From the NCBI GenBank assembly GCA_012841015.1, contig DUVN01000028.1, positions 39,188 to 103,187 on the forward strand: DNA of 64,000 nt, written 5' to 3'. Below the pieces are notes generated by a model. That model was not told where the DNA came from, did not search any database, and saw only the letters and a list, made by a program, of their open reading frames with translations. Position numbers and translations under genes: made by a program. Positions 25,500 through 34,715 of this stretch are shown here, piece by piece. Within the stretch, counting starts at the first letter, position 1; every line of letters begins with the position of its first letter. The DNA is from Clostridiaceae bacterium (GTDB lineage Bacteria > Bacillota > Clostridia > Saccharofermentanales > DTU023).

Positions 25500-28079
25500 G
25501 TGATTGAGGCAAAAGAACTTAACGGGCACATTATATCTCGCTTATCCACGCGTGATGAGGGTGTAGCAGACAGGTCTTGTTTCTTAGAGCTTCCGTCTGC
25601 TGATGGCGGAGCATTATATGTAGCTGTAGCGTCATCGGCAGGTTTTTGTCCTGGTGTCCGCCGTGCGATTGATATGGCGAACGAAGTCGTGCAAAGGGAA
25701 GTCGATCGTCCTGTCGTGATGCTTGGGGCAATCGTTCACAACGAGCACGTCATCGCTGACTTTAACGAGAGAGGTGTGATCGTCGTAGAACGTGTGGAGG
25801 AGGTTCCGGACGGAGCACTCGTTATCGTACGTGCACACGGCGTAACGCCACACGTGGAGAAAGAACTCAAACGAAAAGGGTGTGAAGTGATCGACGGGAC
25901 GTGTCCTTTTGTAAAGAAAGTCCAGCAAATTGTAGCAGATGCGACAAAGCGAGGTCACGGTATTGTCATAACGGGTACGTCAAATCACCCTGAGGTGATC
26001 GGTGTTATCGGCTACGCTTCACCTGAACGGCCAGTGATCATCGAAACGCCCGAAGAGGCTGAATTAGCAAGGTTTGACGATAGACCATGGGTTTTAGTTT
26101 CTCAAACGACTTTCTCTGCAGGGAAATGGAAGTTTATTCGGGAAAACATTAAAAATAAAATTGCTAATCTCTCGATCTTTGATACAATATGTAACACGAC
26201 TGTCAAAAGGCAGTCTGATGCGAAGATGCTGGCCACCTCGTGTGACGTTGTTTTCGTTTTAGGCAGTGAGACGAGCTCCAATACGGCAAAGCTAGTGGAG
26301 GTATGTCAGGAGAAGTGTCAGGAGACGCATCTAATAAATGCACCGGGTCAAGTCGACGGAGTGCTTTCGAAATACACGACGAGACCCATGAGGATCGGTA
26401 TTACGACCGGTGCCTCAACACCAGACGAGATGATCAGGGAGGTTATCCACAGAATGATGACAAACGAAGGCCTGACGAAACCGGAAGAACAGCCGGCAGT
26501 CAATTCGGAGATAGTGATGGAAGCAGGATTGGAGGCAGTGGCAGAGCATGTCGCTGACGTCGTTACTGAAGAAGTTGTTGAAGAAGTGACACAAGCTGTT
26601 GATGGTGGAGTCGCAGAAGAACCAAGAAAAGTGACGAGTAAGAACACGGTGTCCGAGCCTAATGCTGATATCAGCTTCGAAGAATTTATCGACAGTATTC
26701 CCGAGCTTCAGCCAAAGACCATCGTGAGCGGTAAGGTCGTGCGCTACGACGACGAGTTCGTGTATGTTGATGTAAGGGATAAGTCGGAGGGCAAAATCCC
26801 GATCCGTGAGATGGAAAGTAATCCTGAGTTTGATTTAGATGAAGCCGTTCGAACCCACCAGGAAATTGATGTCTACATCCGCAGCATCCGCTCATCGCAT
26901 GATGCCGGCAAAGAAATCTTACTTTCCATCGCCTATGTCGACACATTGAGGCAGAAAGAGTTCGTAAAAGAGGCGTATGAGCAGAAGACCCCCGTGCCGG
27001 TGAGAGTCATTAATGTCGTGGGTGATGGCGTTATTGCTTCCTACGGGAGAGTTGAGATTTACATCCATCGCACGCAGCTTGAGTTATCGATCGTCGATGA
27101 CCTCGAGCCGTATCGCGACCAAGCGTTTGATATACTCATCACGCAGTTCGACGACAGACGTCGTCGTTTGCGTGTGTCGGGTTCGCGCCGTTCACTGCTT
27201 GAGCGCGAGCGCAGGGCACACGCCAAGCAGATCTGGACGACGATTGAAGTTGGTAGTGAGTATACGGGAATTGTCCGCAACCTTACAAATTTCGGTGCTT
27301 TTGTCGATATCGGTGGCGTTGACGGACTCGTCCATGTTAGCGAGATATCGTGGCAGCGTATCCGCCACCCGTCTGAGGTCCTCTCTGTTGGTGATAAGGT
27401 CGATGTATTCGTCTTAGACTTCGATCGTGCGAAGAAACGTATCTCGCTTGGTTACAGACGAAAAGATGATGATCCTTATGCCAACATTGAAGAGCGTTTC
27501 CCCGTGGGAACGATTGTACGCGGTATTGTTGTCAGAATGTTCCCCTTTGGAGCCTTTATCAACATCGCTCCAGGTGTCGACGCGCTCTGCCATATTTCAC
27601 AGATTTCGACGTATCACTTGAATAAGCCTGGTGACGTTCTTGCAGTGGGGATGGAAGTTGATGCGCGTGTCGTCGAGGTATCGGACGAGGCGCGTCGTAT
27701 CAGCATTAGCATCCGCGATGTCGAGCCGATCAATCCTGCTCCAGATTCAGAAATCGTTATGCAGCAACAGGAGCAACAGCGTCAACAACGTGAGTCGCGT
27801 CGTCGTGGTAGACGTCGACGCAGTACTGAGAGCGACGGATTGCCGACGAGCTACGTAGACACACAGGCACGTTCTGCGATTGGTGATATGGCGGAGATTA
27901 CGACAGTCACGAAGGCTGGTTCGAAGTTGCTCAATGCACTGAAAGATGACGCAGCCGCTAAAGAGATCGGTGAACCTGTTACTGTTGGACTCGCAGAGAT
28001 CGCACCGACAGAAGTCGCGTTGAAGGTGACGGACAACAAACTTAATGAGAATGCGGTTAAAGAAGATAAGAGCGGTTAG
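25500..28079 (+). CDS. ispH-rpsA: IspH-ribosomal protein S1 fusion
   Basis: A bifunctional protein. Residues about 40-325 are HMBPP reductase of the MEP isoprenoid pathway, with the three 4Fe-4S cysteines in GFCPGV, GTCPFV and FDTICNTT. After an acidic linker, residues about 395-740 hold four S1 RNA-binding repeats, the third and fourth best conserved (TNFGAFVDIGGVDGLVHVSE and FPFGAFINIAPGVDALCHIS). A basic RRRGRRRR patch and a tail follow. This fusion is known in Clostridia. The start is a GTG, giving a 40-residue extension before the IspH domain. Shine-Dalgarno support is weak. Confidence 0.94.
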   Translation: MIEAKELNGHIISRLSTRDEGVADRSCFLELPSADGGALYVAVASSAGFCPGVRRAIDMANEVVQREVDRPVVMLGAIVHNEHVIADFNERGVIVVERVEEVPDGALVIVRAHGVTPHVEKELKRKGCEVIDGTCPFVKKVQQIVADATKRGHGIVITGTSNHPEVIGVIGYASPERPVIIETPEEAELARFDDRPWVLVSQTTFSAGKWKFIRENIKNKIANLSIFDTICNTTVKRQSDAKMLATSCDVVFVLGSETSSNTAKLVEVCQEKCQETHLINAPGQVDGVLSKYTTRPMRIGITTGASTPDEMIREVIHRMMTNEGLTKPEEQPAVNSEIVMEAGLEAVAEHVADVVTEEVVEEVTQAVDGGVAEEPRKVTSKNTVSEPNADISFEEFIDSIPELQPKTIVSGKVVRYDDEFVYVDVRDKSEGKIPIREMESNPEFDLDEAVRTHQEIDVYIRSIRSSHDAGKEILLSIAYVDTLRQKEFVKEAYEQKTPVPVRVINVVGDGVIASYGRVEIYIHRTQLELSIVDDLEPYRDQAFDILITQFDDRRRRLRVSGSRRSLLERERRAHAKQIWTTIEVGSEYTGIVRNLTNFGAFVDIGGVDGLVHVSEISWQRIRHPSEVLSVGDKVDVFVLDFDRAKKRISLGYRRKDDDPYANIEERFPVGTIVRGIVVRMFPFGAFINIAPGVDALCHISQISTYHLNKPGDVLAVGMEVDARVVEVSDEARRISISIRDVEPINPAPDSEIVMQQQEQQRQQRESRRRGRRRRSTESDGLPTSYVDTQARSAIGDMAEITTVTKAGSKLLNALKDDAAAKEIGEPVTVGLAEIAPTEVALKVTDNKLNENAVKEDKSG

Positions 28080-28114
28080 TCAAACGTATTAAACCCTGCG
28101 ATATGACATGATTG

Positions 28115-28146
28115 AATGGATGGCGGGGCAACCTGCCATCCATTTT
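28115..28146 (+). terminator. Terminator after ispH-rpsA
   Basis: AATGGATGGC pairs perfectly with GCCATCCATT. The stem can extend inward to a GCAA tetraloop, and TTTT closes the 3' side. This is the clearest intrinsic terminator in the central part of the window. Confidence 0.75.
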
Positions 28147-28272
28147 AAGGTGCGCCATTAGGCAATCCTTCCGATGTCGCAGATCAGTTCAGACGATGTA
28201 AGGGTTCTCGGATTGTCAAACGTCTTACTGACACAACGGTGGTGAGGAGATGAGGTCAGAGCGGAGGACAAA

Positions 28273-29385
28273 GTGATTATCATTAAGGGAAAATATAACG
28301 AGGCGAAGGTTTTTACGAAGGACTTGGAGAAGACGGCGCGTGATCAGATCAAGACCTTGTGTGATCAGCCTTTTGTACAGGGGAGTAAGATTCGTATTAT
28401 GCCGGACGTGCATGCAGGTGCTGGATGCACGATCGGTACAACGATGACGATCGACGATAAGGTCGTCCCGAACCTCGTCGGTGTCGATATCGGGTGTGGT
28501 ATGGAGACGATCAGGCTCATCGGCGATGATCTTTCTTTTAAAGAATTTGATCAGCTTGTAAGACGCCAAATCCCTTCCGGTTTTTCGATCAGGCGAAAGC
28601 CTCACCGCTATCTGCAATTGATCAATCTGAAGAAGCTTCGCTGTCGTGAAAGAGGGAAAAATGACAAAACGCTCCGCATGGATCGTGCTGAGTTATCGCT
28701 CGGCACACTCGGCGGGGGTAATCATTTCATTGAGATCAACCGCGATGAGCGTGACAGACTTTATCTCGTCGTACATTCCGGTTCACGCAATCTCGGCCTT
28801 CAAGTCGCGCTCTATTACCAACGAAAAGCGTCGACCTTGAACCCGCATCTCCCGCGCGATCTCGCTTATCTAGACGGGCGATGGTTCGATGATTACCTGC
28901 ATGATATGCAGTTGATCCAGCAGTTTGCTGTCTTGAATAGGAAAGCCATTGTAGATGAACTTGTGCAGGGGATGAACTTGCGCTACGACCTAGATTTTAC
29001 GACGACCCACAACTACATCGATCTCGACAAGATGATTTTGCGCAAAGGAGCCATCTCGGCACTCAAAGGTGAGCGCGTTCTCATCCCGCTCAACATGCGC
29101 GACGGCTCGCTTATCTGTGAAGGGCTAGGCAATTCTGATTGGAATTACTCGGCACCTCATGGTGCCGGTCGCGTCATGTCGCGAACTGAAGCGCGGAAAA
29201 CACTGTCACTGAAGACACTGCACGAGATGATGCGCGGTGTCTATACGACATCGATCAACCGCGGGACACTCGACGAGAGCCCAGAAGCATATAAGCCGGC
29301 TTCCGAGCTGATCGACGACATTGGCGATACGGTCAAGCTCATCCACCGGCTTTGGCCTGTTTACAATTTTAAGGCGCGCGATTAG
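28273..29385 (+). CDS. rtcB: RtcB family RNA ligase
   Basis: RtcB joins RNA ends bearing 2',3'-cyclic phosphate or 3'-phosphate to 5'-OH using GTP and manganese. The metal and guanylate-binding motifs are all visible: PDVHAGAGCTIGTT, GVDIGCGM, GGGNHFIE, HSGSRNLG, TTHNYID and PHGAGRVMSR, the last containing the histidine that forms the GMP adduct. The protein has 370 residues, the shorter bacterial type. It starts at GTG with GGAGG 5 bases upstream. It follows the terminator of ispH-rpsA and is convergent with the peptidase gene, so it is probably transcribed alone. No archease or RtcA gene is adjacent. Confidence 0.93.
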   Translation: MIIIKGKYNEAKVFTKDLEKTARDQIKTLCDQPFVQGSKIRIMPDVHAGAGCTIGTTMTIDDKVVPNLVGVDIGCGMETIRLIGDDLSFKEFDQLVRRQIPSGFSIRRKPHRYLQLINLKKLRCRERGKNDKTLRMDRAELSLGTLGGGNHFIEINRDERDRLYLVVHSGSRNLGLQVALYYQRKASTLNPHLPRDLAYLDGRWFDDYLHDMQLIQQFAVLNRKAIVDELVQGMNLRYDLDFTTTHNYIDLDKMILRKGAISALKGERVLIPLNMRDGSLICEGLGNSDWNYSAPHGAGRVMSRTEARKTLSLKTLHEMMRGVYTTSINRGTLDESPEAYKPASELIDDIGDTVKLIHRLWPVYNFKARD

Positions 29386-29386
29386 C

Positions 29387-31255
29387 TCAACCTGCCAACC
29401 TGCGTAAGGCCTCACGATAGATAGAAGCACTGGCAAGCATCCTATCGATCGATATCCATTCGTTTGCTTGATGTGCAACATCGGGGTCACCAGGCAAGGA
29501 GGGCCCAAAGCCGCAGATGTTAGGCAGTGAACGCGCATACGTTCCTCCCCCAATCGCCAAAGCCTCACCTGAAAGCCCTATCGCTTCGTTATAAACATCC
29601 ATAAGTGTGCTGATGAGGTAGGAATCTTTCGGCTGATAGAGCGGCTCGATCACTGAGAGCCACTCGGTTTTGACATCGAAAACATCAGCATTTTCAGATA
29701 AGCGCACTTTTGCTGCTTCAACATCAAATGTGACCGGGAAACGAATGTTGAGGGTGAGACGCGCTTCATTCTCATCGATCTTGAGAAGCCCGGCGTTGAC
29801 AGTTGTATCGCCTGATTCATCGGAATACGCAAGCCCAAGCGACAGGCCATCCGTCTCTTGGCCGATAAGAGCTGAATAGGCCGTCACGAAGCGATCCGAT
29901 AAGTTCTTATCTGAGAATTCGCGCTCAAGTTCATCCATCGCCCGGGAAATAGCATTGATACCTTTGTGTGGAATGCTCGCATGTGCGCTAACGCCTTGAT
30001 ACGCTCTCGACTCGCTATCCTCTTTGAGTGTTAACTCGATATTAGAAGGGACCATGTTGACGGCAGTGCCACCACGAGCAGATGCAATCGCGTCGCTTTC
30101 ACAGCGCTTTTGTACGAGAGCAATGTTGGCGATCCCTTTTTCTGCATAGATGGCAGGGAATTGCGCGTCAGGTGTAAAACCTGCGACAGGGATTTCCTCA
30201 ACTGCCCTGTAATGCTCCATGCATGCCATACCTTTTTCTTCGTTGAGCCCAACGATCAGACGGATGCGCCGTTTCGGCACAAAACTACCATCGTCTTTCA
30301 GCGCTTTCATCGCATAGAGAGTCGCGAGGCAAGGGCCTTTATTGTCGTTGACACCGCGCGCTGTTGCCTTGTCACCTTCGACGACGAGAGTAAACGGATC
30401 ACTGTCCCAACCGCTCCCCGCAGGCACGACGTCGAGGTGAGCGACTGCCGCGACCATCTCGTCGCCCTCACCCATCTCAACGTACCCGGCGACGTTGTCG
30501 ACGTTGACTGTCTTGAATCCCATACCGCTAGCAATGTTAAGGAAGACTTCTAGTGCGCGCTTCGTCTCGCGACCGAATGGGGCGCCTTCTTCTGGAGTAC
30601 CATCGACGCTGGGAACGGCACATAGCTGGCTTAAATCATCCAAAAACTGTTCGCGGTCTTCTGTAAATTCCTGTGCGAGTGCAATGATGCGCTCATCGTT
30701 GGGGCGATCATACGCTTCGTCATCCTTATCATTCGTCGTAGAGAGCAAAATGAGTTCGTCCTCATCGTTTTCGGATTCATCTTCCCGCGCGGCCTTTGAT
30801 GTAAAATCATACCCTTCCTTGTCAATGCAGTCGGGGTGGATATAACAATAAAGGCCCACATACAGCGCCTGTTCGTCGGCAGGTAAACCGCAGATCGAAC
30901 AAAGGGCAGGAGGAACCTCGAGGTCCTCAAGCTTCGTCGTCAAACGCTCAAGAAACTCTTTCATCTGTTTTGCCGTACCAGAGAATGCCGTGTCTTTTGC
31001 GCGGATTGCAATGAAATTATCGGTCATCTCGTAGTCAGCGAGCTTAAGCGGAAATCGCGTCTCCTCAAGCCAACGCGTAAGTTCGATCAAATGCTCCGGT
31101 GCTATGCCGGCTATAGAAGTGAAGAACGAGGTGAGGACGTCGTCCGTCTTTGCGGTGATGCAATAATCGCGGAATTGGCCGAATACATATTCTCCTTCAT
31201 TGGCGACGTGCCAATCTTGACCGGCCGCAAATTTTAGTAGCGAGTTTGAAATCAT
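29387..31255 (-). CDS. M20 dipeptidase (PepV-like) with extra N-terminal zinc-binding-like domain
   Basis: Residues about 190-622 form an M20 metallopeptidase of the PepV/Sapep type, with HLDVVP (metal histidine), RGVNDNKGP (bridging aspartate) and NEEKG (catalytic and metal glutamates). It would cleave dipeptides in the cytoplasm. The first 185 residues are not part of PepV. They contain an alpha/beta-looking segment, then C119-x2-C122 and C137-x2-H140-x2-C143, a likely zinc site, then an acidic linker. PepV alone is about 470 residues. I do not recognise the N-terminal domain by name. The gene is convergent with rtcB, one base apart, and divergent from rpsB. Confidence 0.88.
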   Translation of the reverse strand: MISNSLLKFAAGQDWHVANEGEYVFGQFRDYCITAKTDDVLTSFFTSIAGIAPEHLIELTRWLEETRFPLKLADYEMTDNFIAIRAKDTAFSGTAKQMKEFLERLTTKLEDLEVPPALCSICGLPADEQALYVGLYCYIHPDCIDKEGYDFTSKAAREDESENDEDELILLSTTNDKDDEAYDRPNDERIIALAQEFTEDREQFLDDLSQLCAVPSVDGTPEEGAPFGRETKRALEVFLNIASGMGFKTVNVDNVAGYVEMGEGDEMVAAVAHLDVVPAGSGWDSDPFTLVVEGDKATARGVNDNKGPCLATLYAMKALKDDGSFVPKRRIRLIVGLNEEKGMACMEHYRAVEEIPVAGFTPDAQFPAIYAEKGIANIALVQKRCESDAIASARGGTAVNMVPSNIELTLKEDSESRAYQGVSAHASIPHKGINAISRAMDELEREFSDKNLSDRFVTAYSALIGQETDGLSLGLAYSDESGDTTVNAGLLKIDENEARLTLNIRFPVTFDVEAAKVRLSENADVFDVKTEWLSVIEPLYQPKDSYLISTLMDVYNEAIGLSGEALAIGGGTYARSLPNICGFGPSLPGDPDVAHQANEWISIDRMLASASIYREALRRLAG

Positions 31256-31375
31256 ATAAAACCTCCGAGGCTATTGTTAACAATACTGGCCAACCGCTCC
31301 CGCACATGAGAGCGCGAAGACCTGTAAAATTAAATATGATTCTACTATACCACGCTTGCGTTATTGCGTAACGAG

Positions 31376-31404
31376 TTGCTGACATCTGACAACTGTGTTA
31401 TGAT
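31376..31404 (+). promoter_or_regulatory. Candidate promoter for rpsB-tsf
   Basis: TTGCTG, 17 bases and TATGAT lie about 85 bases before rpsB. The spacing is ideal, and the leader left over is long enough for ribosomal-protein autoregulation. Confidence 0.5.
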
Positions 31405-31489
31405 CTTCGAGGAAAACACACGAGAGTGGCTCTTCTGTTGCCCTCATGGCAGGGTTTAGAGCATCTCGGAGGCAAAAACAGGAGGAATT

Positions 31490-32218
31490 ATGTCTGTCGT
31501 TTCCATGAAACAATTACTTGAAAGTGGTGTACATTTTGGTCACCAGACACGCCGTTGGAACCCCAAAATGGCTCCGTATATTTTCACGGAGCGCAACGGA
31601 ATCTACATCATCGATCTTCAGAAGACGATGCGTAAAATCGAGACCGCCTACCGGTTCATTAATGAGATATCGGCAAGAGGCGGGACCATTCTGTTCGTAG
31701 GCACGAAGAAGCAGGCACAAGATTCAATCCGCGAAGAGGCTGAACGCTGTGGTATGTTCTACGTCAACAACCGTTGGCTCGGCGGTACATTGACGAATTT
31801 TCAGACGATCAGCAAGCGTATCGAAAGGCTTCACGAGCTTCGCGAGCTTGACGCGTCTGACGCGTGGGCTAATCTGCCAAAAAAAGAAATCGCTTCGCTC
31901 CGGCTCGAGCTCGAAAAGCTTGAAAAGAATTTGGGCGGGATTGCCGGTATGAAACATCTGCCATCGTGTGTTTTTATCGTCGATACGAATAAGGAACATA
32001 TTGCTGTGGCAGAGGCGAGGAGATTGCGCATACCGATTGTCGCGATTGTCGACACAAACTGCGACCCCGAAGAAGTCGATTTCGTAATTCCCGGTAACGA
32101 TGACGCGATTCGCGCGATTAAACTGATTACCGGAGTGATGGCAAATGCTGTCATTGAAGGACGCGAGGGATACGAAGTTCAGGAGCTCGATTCGGCGTCG
32201 ACAAACGATAACGCGTAA
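31490..32218 (+). CDS. rpsB: Ribosomal protein S2
   Basis: A small-subunit ribosomal protein, 242 residues. [19 protein letters not shown] at the N-terminus and [15 protein letters not shown] in the middle are diagnostic S2 sequences. [24 protein letters not shown] near the C-terminus completes the fold. AGGAGG stands 4 bases before the ATG. tsf follows after a 115-base gap containing a strong hairpin, the usual place for attenuation between rpsB and tsf. Confidence 0.98.
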   Translation: MSVVSMKQLLESGVHFGHQTRRWNPKMAPYIFTERNGIYIIDLQKTMRKIETAYRFINEISARGGTILFVGTKKQAQDSIREEAERCGMFYVNNRWLGGTLTNFQTISKRIERLHELRELDASDAWANLPKKEIASLRLELEKLEKNLGGIAGMKHLPSCVFIVDTNKEHIAVAEARRLRIPIVAIVDTNCDPEEVDFVIPGNDDAIRAIKLITGVMANAVIEGREGYEVQELDSASTNDNA

Positions 32219-32230
32219 AGATAACGATTA

Positions 32231-32263
32231 GCCGTTGCCGCAGTCTGAGAGTGCGGCAACGGT
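32231..32263 (+). terminator. Attenuator-like hairpin between rpsB and tsf
   Basis: CCGTTGCCGCA pairs with TGCGGCAACGG around a 9-base loop, an 11-bp GC-rich stem. No T-run follows, so it may lower rather than stop read-through into tsf, or protect mRNA ends. Confidence 0.6.
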
Positions 32264-32333
32264 GACAAGATAGCAATTAAGGGAAATCTAGAAAGACTAG
32301 TTTAATCCGAAGAGTCGGAATGGGAGGCATACA

Positions 32334-32984
32334 ATGCAAGTGACCGCAAAGATGGTTAAAGAGCTAAGAGACATGACAGGCGCCGGTATGATGGACTGTA
32401 AGAAGGCGCTCACCGCATCAAACGGTGATGCTGAGGGCGCGATTAAATGGCTGCGCCAACACGATCTCGCGACGGCTGAGAAAAAAGCCGGTCGTATCGC
32501 TGCTGAAGGAATTGTCGATTCCTACATACACGAAGGTGGCCGTATTGGCGTGTTGATCGAAGTCAACATCGAGACCGATTTCGCCTCAAAGAATGAAGAT
32601 TTCAAAGAGCTCGTCCATGAGCTCGCCATGCAGGTCGCCGCGATGAACCCGACATACGTTACACGTGATGAAGTGCCTGAAGAAGTTGTGGAGCGCGAGC
32701 GTGAAATCGCCAGGGCGCAGGCGATTAAATCGGGGAAGCCGGAGCGTATCGTTGAGAGAATCGTTGACGGAAGGCTTGAGAAGTTCTTCAACGAGTCTTG
32801 CCTGATGGAGCAGTCGTACATCCGTGACGACTCCAAAACGTGTGAAGAGCTCGTCAAAGAGTTGATCGGAAGAATCGGTGAAAATATTAAAGTTCGTCGT
32901 TTCGTCCGCTATGAGATGGGCGAAGGCTTAGAGAAACGTAATGAGTGCTTCGCCGATGAAGTTGCTGCGCAGCTTGCCAAGTAA
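32334..32984 (+). CDS. tsf: Elongation factor Ts (short form)
   Basis: EF-Ts is the nucleotide exchange factor for EF-Tu. The start matches the family exactly (VKELRDMTGAGMMDCKKALTAS), followed by the core with VNIETDFASKNEDF. The protein has 216 residues, the short form with a reduced core, rather than the roughly 290 of E. coli and many Clostridia. GGGAGG precedes the ATG. The following 250 bases hold a long hairpin (33126-33176) that separates it from pyrH. Confidence 0.97.
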   Translation: MQVTAKMVKELRDMTGAGMMDCKKALTASNGDAEGAIKWLRQHDLATAEKKAGRIAAEGIVDSYIHEGGRIGVLIEVNIETDFASKNEDFKELVHELAMQVAAMNPTYVTRDEVPEEVVEREREIARAQAIKSGKPERIVERIVDGRLEKFFNESCLMEQSYIRDDSKTCEELVKELIGRIGENIKVRRFVRYEMGEGLEKRNECFADEVAAQLAK

Positions 32985-33303
32985 ATAAGTGAGCGAAACC
33001 GTCGGGGCTATCTCAAAGTAGGCTGCTCTCGAGGGTCACATTTTGACCACAATCGGCCTGAAATCGTGCGAATCTGATCAAAAATTACACGTTAGGCATA
33101 ATATGTGTGATGCCGTAGAGTTGTTAAGAGGCTGTCTTATTCTCGCAATTAAGTTGCGGTTTTGAGACAGCCTCTTGTTACTACATCGAGCGAAGCAATT
33201 GAGAGTTTAGTAGAATGATATTTAGAAATAGCAAATTATGATCGGAGGAAGACGTCTGTGCGCGACTCTCAGTGTAAGTGACGCGTCAGGTGTGCAAAAA
33301 AGA
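32985..33303. other. Intergenic region between tsf and pyrH
   Basis: There is no convincing gene. The region contains a two-stem hairpin (33126-33176), a possible weak promoter (TTGAGA at 33199) and an isolated strong Shine-Dalgarno with a seven-codon frame near 33258, just before the likely pyrH start. Confidence 0.5.
33126..33176. terminator. Long two-stem hairpin after tsf
   Basis: AAGAGGCTGTCT and AGACAGCCTCTT form a perfect 12-bp outer stem. Inside, CGCAA and TTGCG form a second stem. The almost perfect symmetry fits a bidirectional terminator or an excised/mobile palindromic element, but no T-run or copy elsewhere is identical. A similar architecture occurs at 5141-5182. Confidence 0.6.
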
Positions 33304-34002
33304 ATGGAATACCGTCGTTTACTACTCAAAATATCTGGCGAGTCGCTTGCTGGCGATTCGAAGAGAGGCATTGATTCTTCAGTTGTTGATGAATACGCAT
33401 CGATTATTGCGCGGCTTGCGGACAGGGGGCATGAAGTTGGTATTGTTATCGGTGGCGGCAACTTTTGGCGAGGTCGGACGAGCGGTGAGATGGATCGTGT
33501 TGCTGCTGACAGGATCGGTATGCTCGCAACCGTTATGAACTCGATCGCGATGACAGAGGCTTTGACACGACTAGGATGTAAAGCCCATTTGATGACGGCG
33601 GTGCCGATGCCGACCGTCGGTGACCCGATTGATGGAATCAAGGCAAAACGATACCTCAGGGAGGGTAGTGTTGTCGTCTTCGCTGGAGGGACAGGCAATC
33701 CCTTCTTCTCGACTGACTCAGCGGCAGCTCTACGTGCGGCAGAGATCGATGCTGATATCATTTTGAAGGCGACACTCGTCGATGGTGTATACGACAAAGA
33801 CCCAAATATCCACGACGATGCTGTGATGTTTAAAGAACTCTCTTTCGACGAAGTGCTCGAGCGACGTCTCGGCGTCATGGATGCGACGGCGGCCGCGCTC
33901 TGTCGCGACTACAGACAGAAAGTTGTTGTCTTTAATAGTGCTGATCTCGAAAATATTATCAGTGTTGCGGCAGGTGAGCCGATCGGAACACTTGTTCGCT
34001 GA
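33304..34002 (+). CDS. pyrH: UMP kinase
   Basis: Bacterial UMP kinase phosphorylates UMP to UDP. The amino-acid-kinase fold motifs are RLLLKISGESL at the start, VIGGGNFWRG, and the C-terminal ATLVDGVYDKDP and KVVVFNS. I chose the ATG at 33304 (232 residues) because family members begin right at this point. The track start at 33238 adds 22 residues. However, the only strong Shine-Dalgarno (GGAGGAAG) is near 33244, in front of an out-of-frame GTG giving a seven-codon peptide. Start choice is therefore uncertain. frr follows closely, as in most bacteria. Confidence 0.93.
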   Translation: MEYRRLLLKISGESLAGDSKRGIDSSVVDEYASIIARLADRGHEVGIVIGGGNFWRGRTSGEMDRVAADRIGMLATVMNSIAMTEALTRLGCKAHLMTAVPMPTVGDPIDGIKAKRYLREGSVVVFAGGTGNPFFSTDSAAALRAAEIDADIILKATLVDGVYDKDPNIHDDAVMFKELSFDEVLERRLGVMDATAAALCRDYRQKVVVFNSADLENIISVAAGEPIGTLVR

Positions 34003-34090
34003 CGCATAAGCTGCCGATTCTGATAACATGGTTATAGTCTCAGCTTTGCGGCTTGGGCGTGAAGTCTCAATCATCAGGAGGTATATGATA

Positions 34091-34663
34091 ATGGCATTGG
34101 ACGAAAAAATTAGTGGAGCATATGACGGTTTTGAAGAAAAGATGAAAAAGGCGGTTGCTGTGCTCGAGAATGATCTGCGCACTGTACGCGCCGGTCGAGC
34201 AAACCCGCACGTTCTCGATCCCATCACTGTCCCGTACTATGGTGTACCGACGCCTCTGAATCAGGTGGCGAATATTCAGGTACCGGAAGCGAAAATGCTG
34301 ATCGTTACACCGTGGGACAAGAGCCTCATTAAGGACATTGAGCGTGCAATTCAAGCTTCCGATTTAGGGATCAACCCCATGAACGACGGGCAGTGTCTGC
34401 GATTAGTCTTTCCCTCTTTGACAGAGGAGCGTCGCCGAGAACTGACGCGTGAAGTCGCGAAGAAAGGCGAAGATGCAAAAGTTGCCATCCGCCATATCAG
34501 ACGCGAGGCGAATGACTTCTACAAGGATCTTGAAAAAGCGAAAGAAATATCGGAAGATGCCTGTTATACGATGGGGATAGAGATTCAAAAGCTGACAGAT
34601 CAATACATTGTCAAGATCGACGAGACGATCGAACGCAAAAATGCTGAGCTCATGGAGATCTAA
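34091..34663 (+). CDS. frr: Ribosome recycling factor
   Basis: Splits post-termination ribosomes together with EF-G. LRTVRAGRANPHVLDPITVPYYG is the diagnostic N-terminal helix-turn segment, and the C-terminus ends in a long helix. With the ATG at 34091 the protein has 190 residues, near the usual 185. AGGAGG lies 9 bases upstream, better than for the ATG at 34085 or the track start at 34028. It sits between pyrH and uppS in the classical order. Confidence 0.96.
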   Translation: MALDEKISGAYDGFEEKMKKAVAVLENDLRTVRAGRANPHVLDPITVPYYGVPTPLNQVANIQVPEAKMLIVTPWDKSLIKDIERAIQASDLGINPMNDGQCLRLVFPSLTEERRRELTREVAKKGEDAKVAIRHIRREANDFYKDLEKAKEISEDACYTMGIEIQKLTDQYIVKIDETIERKNAELMEI

Positions 34664-34715
34664 TGACTCTCGTTCGCGGTGCTGTCCTGACTCGATCGAG
34701 TGCAGGTAGCTGAGG

